Shown here one piece after another: positions 17,409-28,187 of a DNA stretch of 64,000 bases (positions are counted from its first letter, which is position 1; each line of letters starts with the position of its first letter). The position numbers were made by a program, and so were the translations under genes. The notes beneath the pieces were generated by a model, which was not told the DNA's origin, did not search any database, and saw only the letters and a list, made by a program, of their open reading frames with translations. Source of the stretch: Allomuricauda sp. (lineage in GTDB: Bacteria; Bacteroidota; Bacteroidia; Flavobacteriales; Flavobacteriaceae); assembly GCF_013911645.1 (NCBI RefSeq), contig NZ_JACESV010000001.1:620001-684000 (forward strand). Reading direction: 5' to 3'.

Positions 17409-19820
17409 ATGAAGATTTCTTACAACTGGTTGAAGCAATTTTTGCAAATTGATTGGGATGCTCAAAAAACAGGCGAACTTTTAACGGATTTAGGCCTAGA
17501 GGTTGAGGGCATATCACAATTTGAATCAGTTAAGGGTGGTTTAAAGGGCATTGTCGTAGGACATGTGCTCACATGTGAAAAACACCCAAATGCGGACAGA
17601 TTAAAATTAACTACTGTTGATGTTGGCCAAGAAGCCCCGCTACAAATTGTTTGTGGAGCACCCAATGTTACGGCGGGACAAAAAGTGCCCGTAGCTACCG
17701 TTGGCACTACGCTCTACACCAAAGAGGGAGAGGCTTGGGTAATAAAAAAAGGGAAAATTCGTGGCGAGGTGAGCCAAGGCATGATCTGTGCCGAAGACGA
17801 AATAGGCCTTGGAGAAAGCCATGATGGAATTATGGTACTAAACGAAGAGCTGGTTCCCGGTACGCCTTGCTCCAAAGTTTTTGAAATTGAAAACGATGAA
17901 GTTTTTGAGATAGGACTCACCCCCAACAGGTCCGATGCCATGAGCCATTTTGGTGTGGCTCGCGACCTTAAGGCAGGATTGGAGCAAAAAGAGATTCAAA
18001 AGGAGTTGGTAACACCTTCGGTTAGTAATTTTTCTATTGACAATCGATCGTTAAAAGTCGATGTAGAGGTTCTGGAAAGTGACCTTGCCCCAAGATATTG
18101 CGGGGTTACGATCAGTAATCTTGTAGTTCAAGACTCTCCAGATTGGTTAAAAAACAGATTGAAGGCGATTGGATTGGCCCCGATCAACAATGTTGTGGAT
18201 GTTACCAACTACGTACTTCACGAATTGGGTCAACCTTTGCACGCTTTTGATGCATCCAAAATAAAAGGAAGCAAAGTTGAGGTCAAAACTTTGCCGGCCG
18301 GAACCAAGTTTACCACCTTGGACGAAGTGGAGCGCGAACTGCACGAAGATGACCTGATGATCTGCGACTCAGGCAGCCCTATGTGTATTGCCGGTGTTTT
18401 TGGGGGGCTTCACTCCGGAGTTACCGAGCACACTACTTCTATCTTTTTGGAAAGTGCCTATTTTGACCCAGTTTCCATAAGAAAAACAGCAAAAAGACAT
18501 GGATTGAATACTGATGCTTCCTTTAGGTTCGAAAGGGGTATCGACATCAACATGACCAAATATGCCCTAAAAAGGGCTGCTCTTTTGATTAGGGAAATCG
18601 CAGGCGGATATATTACTTCCGAAATTGCCGATTTATTTCCCAAAAAGCCACAGGAGAGACAGGTATTCTTGACCTTCAACAAAATCAACTCTTTGATTGG
18701 ACAGGAAATTCCGCAGGATACCATAAAATCCATACTTTCCGCATTGGAAATACGAATCAACAACGTTACGGAGTCCGGACTGGGCCTTACCATACCAACA
18801 TACAGGGTAGATGTTACCAGAGAGGTTGATGTGATCGAGGAGATTTTAAGGGTTTATGGTTACAACAATATTGATTTTAAGGAAAAACTGAACGCCTCCA
18901 TTGCCAAATCATCACGTTTTGAAAACTACAGGATTCAAGATGTGATCGGAGATACATTGGCCGCGAAAGGGTTCTTTGAGATTATGACCAATAGCCTGGT
19001 CTCGTCCGATATTGCTTCAGAAGATGAAAGCGCCGTACAGATGTTGAATCCGCTGAGCTCCGATTTATCGGTTTTAAGAACTTCCATGCTACATTCCGGC
19101 CTACAAACGGTTAGCTACAACCACAATAGACAAAAAACAGACCTTAAACTGTTCGAGTTTGGTAAAACCTACCACAAAGTGGACGGTAACCATCAAGAAA
19201 AGCAGCACTTGGCCATTTTCATTTCTGGGGAACGCACACAAAGTAGTTGGGCCGTTGCCTCAAAAAGATCTGATTTTTTCTATTTAAAAGGTATTGTAGA
19301 GAATGTTTTTGAGCGTTTGGGCATAAGGGACATTGACACAAAACCACTTACGGATTCGGATTTTGCAGAGGGAGTTTCCTATGTGAAAAACGACAAGGTT
19401 TTGGTGTCTTTAGGACTGGTCGGAAAGGCAGCTCTAAAGCGATTCGACATTAAGCAAGAAGTATTTTATGCCGATTTGGACTGGGATGCCATCCTGGAAT
19501 GTATCAGCACCCAAAATATAGCTTTCAAGGAAATCCCTAAGTTCCCAGAGGTAACAAGGGACTTTGCTTTGTTATTGGACGATTCCGTTTCTTTCCAAAA
19601 GGTATACGATATTGCTTGGAACACAGAAAAAAAACTGCTTAAAAAAGTAAACCTGTTCGATGTGTACACCGGCAAAAATCTTCCTGAAGGGAAAAAATCC
19701 TATGCGGTGAGCTTTACCCTAATGGATGAGAAAAAGACTTTGACAGACAAGCAGATCGAAAAGATAATGGGTAAACTATTGTCGCAATACCAAAAGGAAT
19801 TGGGGGCGGAACTTCGCTAA
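17409..19820 (+). CDS. pheT: Phenylalanyl-tRNA synthetase beta subunit
   Basis: This is the beta chain of the alpha2beta2 enzyme that charges tRNA-Phe. The 803-residue chain is full length. It has the N-terminal MKISYNWLKQFL, a tRNA-binding EMAP-II-like domain (about 40-155, GHVLTCEKHPNADRLKLTTV), the B3/B4 editing region (APRYCGVTISNL ... VVDVTNYVLHELGQPLHAFD), B5 domains, the catalytic-like core, and the C-terminal anticodon-binding FDX-ACB domain (FPEVTRDFALLLDDSVSF). pheS is not adjacent, as is common in Bacteroidota. Confidence 0.98.
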   Translation: MKISYNWLKQFLQIDWDAQKTGELLTDLGLEVEGISQFESVKGGLKGIVVGHVLTCEKHPNADRLKLTTVDVGQEAPLQIVCGAPNVTAGQKVPVATVGTTLYTKEGEAWVIKKGKIRGEVSQGMICAEDEIGLGESHDGIMVLNEELVPGTPCSKVFEIENDEVFEIGLTPNRSDAMSHFGVARDLKAGLEQKEIQKELVTPSVSNFSIDNRSLKVDVEVLESDLAPRYCGVTISNLVVQDSPDWLKNRLKAIGLAPINNVVDVTNYVLHELGQPLHAFDASKIKGSKVEVKTLPAGTKFTTLDEVERELHEDDLMICDSGSPMCIAGVFGGLHSGVTEHTTSIFLESAYFDPVSIRKTAKRHGLNTDASFRFERGIDINMTKYALKRAALLIREIAGGYITSEIADLFPKKPQERQVFLTFNKINSLIGQEIPQDTIKSILSALEIRINNVTESGLGLTIPTYRVDVTREVDVIEEILRVYGYNNIDFKEKLNASIAKSSRFENYRIQDVIGDTLAAKGFFEIMTNSLVSSDIASEDESAVQMLNPLSSDLSVLRTSMLHSGLQTVSYNHNRQKTDLKLFEFGKTYHKVDGNHQEKQHLAIFISGERTQSSWAVASKRSDFFYLKGIVENVFERLGIRDIDTKPLTDSDFAEGVSYVKNDKVLVSLGLVGKAALKRFDIKQEVFYADLDWDAILECISTQNIAFKEIPKFPEVTRDFALLLDDSVSFQKVYDIAWNTEKKLLKKVNLFDVYTGKNLPEGKKSYAVSFTLMDEKKTLTDKQIEKIMGKLLSQYQKELGAELR

Positions 19821-20351
19821 TTACATCTGTGCAGGTAGGATAACACTGTCTATTTCGTGAACCACACCTTCATTTTCCAGATTAAGGTCGGCCGCCGTAA
19901 TTCTTGCGGTATTGCCAATGGGGTCGGTAAGCACAATATCGTATCCATCCAAGTGTGCCGTTAATTTTTTGCCCTGAACGGTTGTAAAACTGGCCATTCC
20001 ATTACCTCTTCCAATGGCTCGCAACATACGGGAAGCGGTAAGTTGCCCGGCAACAATATGGTAAGACAACAAAGATTTCAAGGCTTTTTTATCTTCCGAT
20101 TTGATCAATTCAGCTATTTTATTGTTCGAAAATTTCTCAAAGGCGGCATCAGAAGGAGCAAAAATGGTAAAAGGCCCTGATTTTTGAAGTAAAGCACCCA
20201 ATTCCGTTGCATTTACCGCACTCAATAGAATTTTATGATTGTCCAGCTTACTCGCGTATGATAATGCGTTGGATGTATTTTGGGCAGTAGTCGTATAAAT
20301 AGAAAAAGCAAAGCAAAGGCCAAGCAAAAATTTGGTTACGGGGGTATTCAT
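19821..20351 (-). CDS. Secreted fasciclin (FAS1) domain protein
   Basis: This 176-residue protein has an N-terminal signal peptide (cleavage near residue 23, TTAQ) and a single FAS1 domain: LLSAVNATELGALLQKSGPF then TIFAPSDAAFEKFSNNKIAE (H1 region), LLSYHIVAGQLTASRMLRAI (H2 region) and VVHEIDSVILPAQ at the end. FAS1 domains usually mediate adhesion to surfaces, sugars or other proteins at the cell envelope. It converges on pheT, whose stop immediately adjoins this gene's stop, so the two 3' ends abut with no spacer. Confidence 0.92.
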   Translation of the reverse strand: MNTPVTKFLLGLCFAFSIYTTTAQNTSNALSYASKLDNHKILLSAVNATELGALLQKSGPFTIFAPSDAAFEKFSNNKIAELIKSEDKKALKSLLSYHIVAGQLTASRMLRAIGRGNGMASFTTVQGKKLTAHLDGYDIVLTDPIGNTARITAADLNLENEGVVHEIDSVILPAQM

Positions 20352-20531
20352 AAAGTTGTTCGAATTTTAGGCTTGTTTTCTTAGTATGATTATACGATTA
20401 ACTACCAAAAACTTCGATAAGATACATCTTTTTTAATGATATTATCCACATTTTTCACCCCTAAAATCCATTTAACACAAACTTAACATTGTGTTTTTCT
20501 GACAAATGTCAGGATCGAAAATTCAATTCCT

Positions 20532-20539
20532 TAAATTTG
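20532..20539 (+). promoter_or_regulatory. -7 box upstream of the membrane protein gene
   Basis: TAAATTTG fits the Bacteroidota -7 consensus and lies 28 bases before the TTG start at 20568. It supports that start. No clear -33 TTG is present. Confidence 0.35.
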
Positions 20540-20567
20540 AGTGTATTACTAAAAAAACTGCACGATT

Positions 20568-22936
<2,369 letters not shown>

Positions 22937-23060
22937 CTAAATGTGATTCGTAATTCTAATTTTAAAACGCATATTTAAACGATGTAAAATAACCGTTCAG
23001 CAACATTTAACTACCCCTTAACAAGTTTAGCTTCATGGGTTGCTTACTTTTGGTTGTCTA

Positions 23061-24467
23061 ATGAATCGTTCCCTGTTTATGGTAAGATTTTTACTCGGCC
23101 TCACCTTCATGTCAACTTTTGTATCGTGCTCTGATTCTTCAGAAAGCGGTTCCTCAGTTTTTTTTGGTGGTGAAATTGTAAATCCGACTAGCGATTACGT
23201 GGTGCTTTACCACAACGATTCTTATGTGGATTCCGTAAAGCTCGACGATAAAAACCACTTTTCTTTCAACCTGAATAACATTGAGGATGGGCTTTATCAT
23301 TTTGACCATGCACCAGAACTTCAATATGTATATTTGAGCCAAGGGGATAGCCTTTTGGCGCGCTTGAACACTGTAGAGTTTGATGAATCTTTGGTATTCT
23401 CGGGAACAGGTAGCGAAATCAATAATTTTTTAATCGAGATTTTCTTGGCCACCGAAAAAGAAGAACCGATCATAAAAAGCTATTACGGTTTAGATCCTGA
23501 AGATTTTAGTAAAAAGATAGATTCCTTACATGCCCTAAAAGTCAAACAGCTCGAAGAGTTATCAAAAGACAATGTGCTCTCGACCAAAGTTTTGGCCATG
23601 GCAGAGGCTTCCATAGATTACAACACCTATATCAATAAAGAAAAGTATCCGTTCTATCACAAAAAGGAAACTGGTGAAGAAACCATTCATGAACTTGGGG
23701 ATGATTTTTATGGTTACCGAAAAAGAATAGACTTTAACAATAAGGACCTTACCTATTTTAGGCCCTATTTTGATTTTATGAAGTGGCATTTTGGCAATAT
23801 GTCCTACATGACTTGTTTGGAAGGTTGCTCCACAGATAAAAAACCTGTAAGCGACCGCCTGCATTTTAACAAACATAAACTTGCCCTTGTGGATAGTTTG
23901 GTTAATCAAACAGAGCTTAGGGACATTCTTTTTAGGAACGTTGTCGTGGACTATCTACTACGGGAACACAACCCTAGCAAAGAAGCCGTTGTTTTTATTG
24001 ATAAGTTCAAATCTCTCTCCACCAATGAGGAACACAGGGAAGAAATTGAACTGCTGTACAATGGTATCAAAAACCTACAGCCGAACACGACACTCCCGGA
24101 CATCACGGTCAAAAATTTTAATGACGAAGATATCTCTCTAAAAGATTTGGCCAACAAAAGAAAGAGCACCGTATTCTATTTTTGGACTGCTGGTCAAAAG
24201 AGACATTTTATCAACGTTAACAAACACATTATCTCTCTCGAAGAAAAATATCCGCATTACAACTTTGTAGGCATTAATATAAGAACCAGTCACTCTCAAT
24301 GGAAACAACTTATGGACGAGTATAAACTGGACAAGAACAAGCAGTTTTACGGGGAAAACTTCAAAGAGCTGCAAATGGCCATGATCATTGACGGGCTCAA
24401 TAAGTGCGTTATTGCAAAGGACACCGTGGTGGTTGATGGCTTTGCCAACCTTTTTACTTCTTTATAG
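23061..24467 (+). CDS. Lipoprotein with degenerate thioredoxin-like domain
   Basis: This 468-residue exported protein has the lipoprotein signal MNRSLFMVRFLLGLTFMSTF followed by VSC. Residues about 30-130 resemble the DUF4369-type N-terminal domain of Bacteroidota TlpA-like proteins (GEIVNPTSDYVVLYHNDSYV). The C-terminal domain (about 345-465) has thioredoxin-like strands (KSTVFYFWTAGQKRHFINVN ... YNFVGINIRTSHSQWKQLMD), but the usual WCxxC is WTAGQK, so it lacks redox cysteines. Its role is unknown, and scaffold or binding roles are more likely than disulfide exchange. TACTTTTG at 23045-23052 may be its -7 box. A TTG at 23040 is rejected as the start because the lipoprotein signal begins at 23061. 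Confidence 0.82.
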   Translation: MNRSLFMVRFLLGLTFMSTFVSCSDSSESGSSVFFGGEIVNPTSDYVVLYHNDSYVDSVKLDDKNHFSFNLNNIEDGLYHFDHAPELQYVYLSQGDSLLARLNTVEFDESLVFSGTGSEINNFLIEIFLATEKEEPIIKSYYGLDPEDFSKKIDSLHALKVKQLEELSKDNVLSTKVLAMAEASIDYNTYINKEKYPFYHKKETGEETIHELGDDFYGYRKRIDFNNKDLTYFRPYFDFMKWHFGNMSYMTCLEGCSTDKKPVSDRLHFNKHKLALVDSLVNQTELRDILFRNVVVDYLLREHNPSKEAVVFIDKFKSLSTNEEHREEIELLYNGIKNLQPNTTLPDITVKNFNDEDISLKDLANKRKSTVFYFWTAGQKRHFINVNKHIISLEEKYPHYNFVGINIRTSHSQWKQLMDEYKLDKNKQFYGENFKELQMAMIIDGLNKCVIAKDTVVVDGFANLFTSL

Positions 24468-24469
24468 AG

Positions 24470-24567
24470 ACTAAAGTAACTGCAATTAAACCTGACTGCC
24501 GTCGGGCAAGTTTGCAGGCCTGCCCCGATACTTCGAAGGTTTTATCCTTTAATTAATAGAAAATAAA
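24470..24567 (+). repeat. 98-bp direct repeat, copy 1
   Basis: It begins three bases after the preceding stop codon. It matches 24713-24810 with about eight differences in 98 bases; 46 of the first 47 bases are identical. Confidence 0.85.
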
Positions 24568-24642
24568 CCACTATAGATTTGAAACCCATAGTTTTAAAGA
24601 AAAATGAAATTCTTTGTCATCTGGCATCAAGTCCTCCCTTAA

Positions 24643-24678
24643 TCCCTCCAAAGGAGGGAAACTTCTCCCCTTGGGGAG
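24643..24678. repeat. Two adjacent small palindromes
   Basis: TCCCTCC-AAA-GGAGGGA (24643-24659) and CTCCCC-TT-GGGGAG (24665-24678) lie between the two copies of the 98-bp repeat. Similar C/G-rich palindromes are frequent in intergenic regions of Flavobacteriaceae. Confidence 0.7.
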
Positions 24679-24712
24679 ACCGGAGAGGGGACTATCCATA
24701 AAATTTATAAAA

Positions 24713-24810
24713 ACTAAAGTAACTGCAATTAAACCTGACTGCCGTCGGGCAAGTTTGTAGGCCTGCTCAGATACTTCGGATGTTTTAACTTTTAACTAAT
24801 AGAAAATAAA
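24713..24810 (+). repeat. 98-bp direct repeat, copy 2
   Basis: This is the second copy of the repeat at 24470-24567, 243 bases downstream in the same orientation. It ends next to the terminator of the transaldolase-type gene. Each copy contains the palindrome-like GGGCAAGTTTG(C/T)AGGCCTGC. Confidence 0.85.
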
Positions 24811-24843
24811 ATGCCCCGAATTTACATTCAGGGCCCATTTTAA
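24805..24843 (-). terminator. Probable terminator of the transaldolase-type gene
   Basis: On the minus strand, AAAATGGGCCCTGAA and TTCGGGGCATTTT form an imperfect stem with a TGTAAA loop, followed by TATTTTC. It lies 21 bases past the stop codon at 24864. Confidence 0.5.
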
Positions 24844-24863
24844 ATTCTATACAAATTCCTTTT

Positions 24864-25520
24864 TTAGGAATTTCCTTTTTTGTAGTCTTCCAAGAACTTG
24901 GCAAGACCAATATCCGTCAATGGGTGCTTCAACAATCCATCAATAGAAGATAACGGTCCTGTCATAACATCGGCACCCAATTTGGCACAATCGATTACGT
25001 GCATGGTATGGCGGATGGATGCAGCCAATATTTCTGTTTCAAATCCGTAGTTATCATAGATCAAACGGATTTCCGCTATTAGGTTAAGGCCATCTGTGGA
25101 AATATCGTCCAATCTTCCCAAGAAAGGGGAAACATAATTGGCACCAGCTTTGGCCGCCAAAAGTGCCTGACCTGGCGAAAACACCAAAGTACAATTGGTA
25201 CGGATACCTTTATCTGAAAAATATTTCAATGCTTTTACGCCATCTCTGATCATGGGAACCTTCACTACAATTTGATCATGTAGTTCCGCTAGCTCCTCAC
25301 CTTCTTTAACCATGGCATCAAACTCCGTGGCCACTACTTCGGCAGAAACATCTCCATCAACAATATTGCAGATGTCCACGTAGTGCTTTAAAATATTATC
25401 TTTTCCGGTAATACCCTCTTTCGCCATAAGGGAAGGATTGGTGGTCACACCATCCAACACACCCAGTTCTTGGGCTTCCTTAATTTGATCAAGGTTGGCA
25501 GTATCAATAAAAAACTTCAT
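24864..25520 (-). CDS. Fructose-6-phosphate aldolase/transaldolase, small type
   Basis: This 218-residue enzyme belongs to the TalC/FSA subfamily of class I aldolases. It begins [20 protein letters not shown], followed by [14 protein letters not shown]. The Schiff-base Lys lies in [18 protein letters not shown], and [20 protein letters not shown] and PFLGRLDD are family signatures. The length matches short transaldolases (about 215-220). It probably acts as transaldolase in the pentose phosphate pathway; aldolase activity on fructose 6-phosphate is the alternative. It is followed by the 98-bp repeats. Confidence 0.95.
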   Translation of the reverse strand: MKFFIDTANLDQIKEAQELGVLDGVTTNPSLMAKEGITGKDNILKHYVDICNIVDGDVSAEVVATEFDAMVKEGEELAELHDQIVVKVPMIRDGVKALKYFSDKGIRTNCTLVFSPGQALLAAKAGANYVSPFLGRLDDISTDGLNLIAEIRLIYDNYGFETEILAASIRHTMHVIDCAKLGADVMTGPLSSIDGLLKHPLTDIGLAKFLEDYKKGNS

Positions 25521-25559
25521 TTCTAAGTATTTATAAATTGTTCACTAATACGTGTAAAA

Positions 25560-26369
25560 TTACAACTTATAATGGTTGAGGAGTAACTTTTCGTAGACTT
25601 TGTCGGGTAAAATCTTCTTTAACCTAAGGGAAAACTTTTGCAAAAATGCTCCGACGGGGTTATGCACCTTCGGTTTTTTCTGGTTGATGATTTTGTAAAC
25701 AGCTTCGGCCACTTGTATCGGGTCTCCTCCGCCATCCACGTCCTCGTCAATCCCTTTTAGGGTTTGACTGTACTTTTCTTCATAGGCAGAACCCGTTATC
25801 ACAGGAGAATGGTACCTGCCCGATGCAATATTGGTGGCAAAATCTCCCGGAGCTACATTGGTTATCTTTATACCAAAATCCTTGGTTTCCATTCGCAATG
25901 CTTCGGTAATGAGTCCCAAAGCACCTTTGGTGGCGGAATAAAATCCGCGATAGGGCAACCCCATATAACCAGCAATGGATGTTATATTGATGATGGCTCC
26001 ACTACCCTGCTTGCGCATTTGTGGCAAAACGGCCTTCATCACATGTACGGGGCCATGGAAGTTGGTGTCAAAAACATGAAGGATTTCCTCGTGGGGCGTT
26101 TCTTCAATAGGGCCTGTAATGCCGACACCTGCATTGTTGATCAACACATCCAACCTGTTTTCTTTGGAAATTACATAGGAAACTGCCTTTTGAATGCTCT
26201 CCACATCCTTTACATCCAACTGAACAAGTTCAAAAGTTTTAAAGTCTGGATAGTTTTTTGGATTGCGTGTAGTACCATAAACGGTAAATCCTTTTTGGGC
26301 CAAGTATGTTCCGATGGATTTGCCAATACCTGAAGAACCGCCGGTGATCAGTACAACTTTTTTATCCAT
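25560..26369 (-). CDS. SDR family oxidoreductase
   Basis: This 269-residue classical short-chain dehydrogenase/reductase has the NAD(P)-binding TGGSSGIGKSIG (10-21), the NNAG motif (VLINNAGVGITG), catalytic Ser in NITSIAGYMGLPYRG, and YSATKGALG (YxxxK). The cofactor is probably NADP(H), judging from TTRNPKNY after beta-2. The substrate is unknown; similar Bacteroidota proteins act on lipids or small carbonyls. The C-terminus (HNPVGAFLQKFSLRLKKILP) is basic and amphipathic, which may suggest membrane association. ATG 26369 is preferred over 26402 because it leads directly to the first strand. Confidence 0.93.
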   Translation of the reverse strand: MDKKVVLITGGSSGIGKSIGTYLAQKGFTVYGTTRNPKNYPDFKTFELVQLDVKDVESIQKAVSYVISKENRLDVLINNAGVGITGPIEETPHEEILHVFDTNFHGPVHVMKAVLPQMRKQGSGAIINITSIAGYMGLPYRGFYSATKGALGLITEALRMETKDFGIKITNVAPGDFATNIASGRYHSPVITGSAYEEKYSQTLKGIDEDVDGGGDPIQVAEAVYKIINQKKPKVHNPVGAFLQKFSLRLKKILPDKVYEKLLLNHYKL

Positions 26370-26397
26370 GATCATCTGATTTTTGGGTACAAAAAAA

Positions 26398-26491
26398 GGC
26401 AAGCTACCTACATCGCACCGCTACGACCACATACCCTTGCTGCGTTCCCGCCCTGGGGGATTCTGCAGGAGCTGGTCGTGTAGGACTTGCC
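26398..26491 (-). ncRNA. ffs: Signal recognition particle RNA, small bacterial type
   Basis: On the minus strand this is the RNA partner of Ffh in co-translational membrane targeting. It begins GGCAAGTCCTACACGACC and ends GGTAGCTTGCC, so the ends pair. The apical part shows the conserved Ffh-binding features CAG...GGGCGGGAA and AGCAAGGGT around the tetraloop-like GGAA. A T-run (plus-strand A 26391-26397) follows as terminator. The size (about 94 nt) fits the 4.5S-like class without an Alu domain. A very good promoter lies directly upstream (26498-26527). Confidence 0.93.
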
Positions 26492-26497
26492 CAGCTG

Positions 26498-26527
26498 CAA
26501 ATATACGACCTTTTATATTTGTGGCAA
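26498..26527 (-). promoter_or_regulatory. Promoter of the SRP RNA gene
   Basis: On the minus strand TTG (26527-26525), 19 bases, then TATATTTG (26505-26498). This is an ideal Bacteroidota promoter, placing the transcript start close to the first base of the mature RNA. Confidence 0.75.
26514..26521 (+). promoter_or_regulatory. -7 box for the glutaminyl cyclase gene
   Basis: TATATTTG on the plus strand is placed 48 bases before the ATG at 26570 and inside the spacer of the divergent SRP RNA promoter. The nearest TTG is 24 bases upstream, slightly beyond the usual spacing. Confidence 0.4.
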
Positions 26528-26569
26528 TCCTAATTCCTTCTTAATTTCGGTGTTTTGGATTAACGATTT

Positions 26570-27634
26570 ATGACACAAGCAATAAGAACAATGGGCAAAC
26601 TTTTTTCTATAACCGGGGCACTGCTCTTCTTTTTGGGCTGTGGCGGAAGTGCCGATCCCGCCAAGCACTTTTCCATTCAGTTGGAAAACAAAAACATACA
26701 GCAAAACCAGCAAGTGGGTGTGACACTGAAGAACAAAAAGGACATTGAAATTTCCGACCTTCGTTATTATATGGACGGGAAAGAATTGCCCGTTGAAAAC
26801 GGAAAATTGACCTTAGGCCTACCAACTTTGGGAAACAAAACCTTGGTGGCCAAATTTAAAATTGAGGAACAGACCGTAGCGGTTGAAAAAAAACTAAGAC
26901 TACTGGCTGCCGCTGCCCCAGAAGTTTACACCTACGAGATCGTGAACAGTTATCCGCACGATACGGGTGCTTACACACAGGGACTTGAGTTTTACAAGGG
27001 AACACTTTATGAAAGCACTGGTAAACGAGGTGCTTCAACGGTAAGGAAAGTAAATTTTGAAACGGGCGAAGTCCTTCAGCAAATAAATATGGACGATTCC
27101 GTATTTGGAGAGGGAATTACTATAATGAACGACAAATTGTACCAACTTACTTGGCAAAGTGGTATGGGGTATGTGTATGATGTCTCCAACTTGGAAAAGA
27201 TAAAAAACTTTACCTATGGTAAAAGTCGTGAAGGTTGGGGGCTCTGTAACGATGGTAAAAAAATATTTAAAAGCGATGGTACTGAAAAAATATGGTTCCT
27301 GGATCCAGAGACCTTGGAAGAACAAGGCCATATTGAAATCGTGACCAACAAATCTATATTTAACAGCGCCAACGAACTGGAATATGTAAATGGTAAAATC
27401 TATGCCAATGTGTACCAAAAAGAAAGTATGATGATCATTGATGCCACTTCCGGTGCCATTGAAGGCGTCATTAACTTTGGTGGTCTTAAAAACAAGGTGA
27501 ACAAGGGGCCGGAATGGGACGAAGGAAATTCCGTGCTAAACGGTGTAGCTTACCACCCAGAAAGAGAAACTTTTTTTGTTACCGGAAAAAACTGGAACAA
27601 ACTCTTTGAGGTGAAAATCCGTAAAAAGGAATAA
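26570..27634 (+). CDS. Glutaminyl-peptide cyclotransferase-type lipoprotein
   Basis: This 354-residue exported enzyme converts N-terminal glutamine of peptides to pyroglutamate (plant/bacterial-type glutaminyl cyclase, five-bladed propeller). The signal region contains FSITGALLFFLGCGGS, with a lipobox at LGC. A short beta domain (about 30-115) precedes the catalytic domain, which starts TYEIVNSYPHDTGAYTQGLE. It includes LYESTGKRGASTVRKVNFET, VFGEGITIMNDKLYQLTW and the late VLNGVAYHPERETFFVTGKN. It was probably coupled to the thioesterase gene before a MITE-like insertion. An internal ATG at 26591 is an alternative start. Confidence 0.92.
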   Translation: MTQAIRTMGKLFSITGALLFFLGCGGSADPAKHFSIQLENKNIQQNQQVGVTLKNKKDIEISDLRYYMDGKELPVENGKLTLGLPTLGNKTLVAKFKIEEQTVAVEKKLRLLAAAAPEVYTYEIVNSYPHDTGAYTQGLEFYKGTLYESTGKRGASTVRKVNFETGEVLQQINMDDSVFGEGITIMNDKLYQLTWQSGMGYVYDVSNLEKIKNFTYGKSREGWGLCNDGKKIFKSDGTEKIWFLDPETLEEQGHIEIVTNKSIFNSANELEYVNGKIYANVYQKESMMIIDATSGAIEGVINFGGLKNKVNKGPEWDEGNSVLNGVAYHPERETFFVTGKNWNKLFEVKIRKKE

Positions 27635-27795
27635 GAGCATGTTTAAAAACAATTCAATTGGCTAAAAAAAACCCCTTTTTGCCCCTTATTCGTCTTTTTA
27701 TCACCCCATGGCTACGGCTATGTGATTCAAAAAAGCCTTCATATAAAACAAAAATTATCATTTTTCGCTTCAATCAATCTTTTTTAAACATGCTC
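27635..27795. mobile_element. MITE-like element, 161 bp, with terminal inverted repeats
   Basis: The ends GAGCATGTTTAAAAA (27635-27649) and TTTTTAAACATGCTC (27781-27795) are perfect 15-bp inverted repeats. The element sits exactly between the TAA stop of the upstream gene and a TAATG start context, so the bases TAA flank both sides like a 3-bp target duplication. Inside there is no ORF; it is AT-rich. Its identity as a mobile element is inferred from structure only. Confidence 0.5.
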
Positions 27796-27797
27796 TA

Positions 27798-28187
27798 ATG
27801 AAAAACTACTCCGAAGTTTTTGATGTGGTTCCCGATGACCTGGACGACCTTGACCATGTAAACAATATAAGGTATGTGGAGTGGATTCAGGATATTTCCA
27901 AAAAGCACTGGACGCAGGTCGCTCCCAAAGACATTCAACAATCCATGATTTGGGTGGTCCGCAACCACAACATTACCTACCACAAATCTGCCGTTTTGGG
28001 CAACACCATTAAAATAAGCACTTATATTAAAAGTAACAGAGGACCTATTTCTACCCGTGTGGTAGAAGTTAAGAACAATAACACTGATGAGCTATTGGTC
28101 AAATCAGTTACCGAGTGGTGCTTGTTGGATGCAAAGACTTTCCGCCCCAAAAGAGTTCCCGAGGAAATACAATCGCTTTTTGTGTAA
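27798..28187 (+). CDS. Acyl-CoA/acyl-ACP thioesterase, hotdog fold
   Basis: This 129-residue protein has the 4HBT/YbgC-like hotdog fold: YSEVFDVVPDDLDDLDHVNN (the DxxDHVNN motif with the catalytic Asp region), IRYVEWIQDISKKHW, then beta strands TYHKSAVLGNTIKISTYIKS and VKSVTEWCLLDAKTFRPKRV. Enzymes of this type hydrolyse acyl-CoA or acyl-ACP thioesters in the cytosol; the chain preference is unknown. The length is typical. It probably formed an operon with the glutaminyl cyclase gene. Confidence 0.9.
   Translation: MKNYSEVFDVVPDDLDDLDHVNNIRYVEWIQDISKKHWTQVAPKDIQQSMIWVVRNHNITYHKSAVLGNTIKISTYIKSNRGPISTRVVEVKNNNTDELLVKSVTEWCLLDAKTFRPKRVPEEIQSLFV

Noticed and set aside
24470..24810. Possible attachment sites of an integrated element
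   Set aside because: Only 145 bases lie between the copies, no integrase or tRNA is present, and the copies are 98 bp with many differences.
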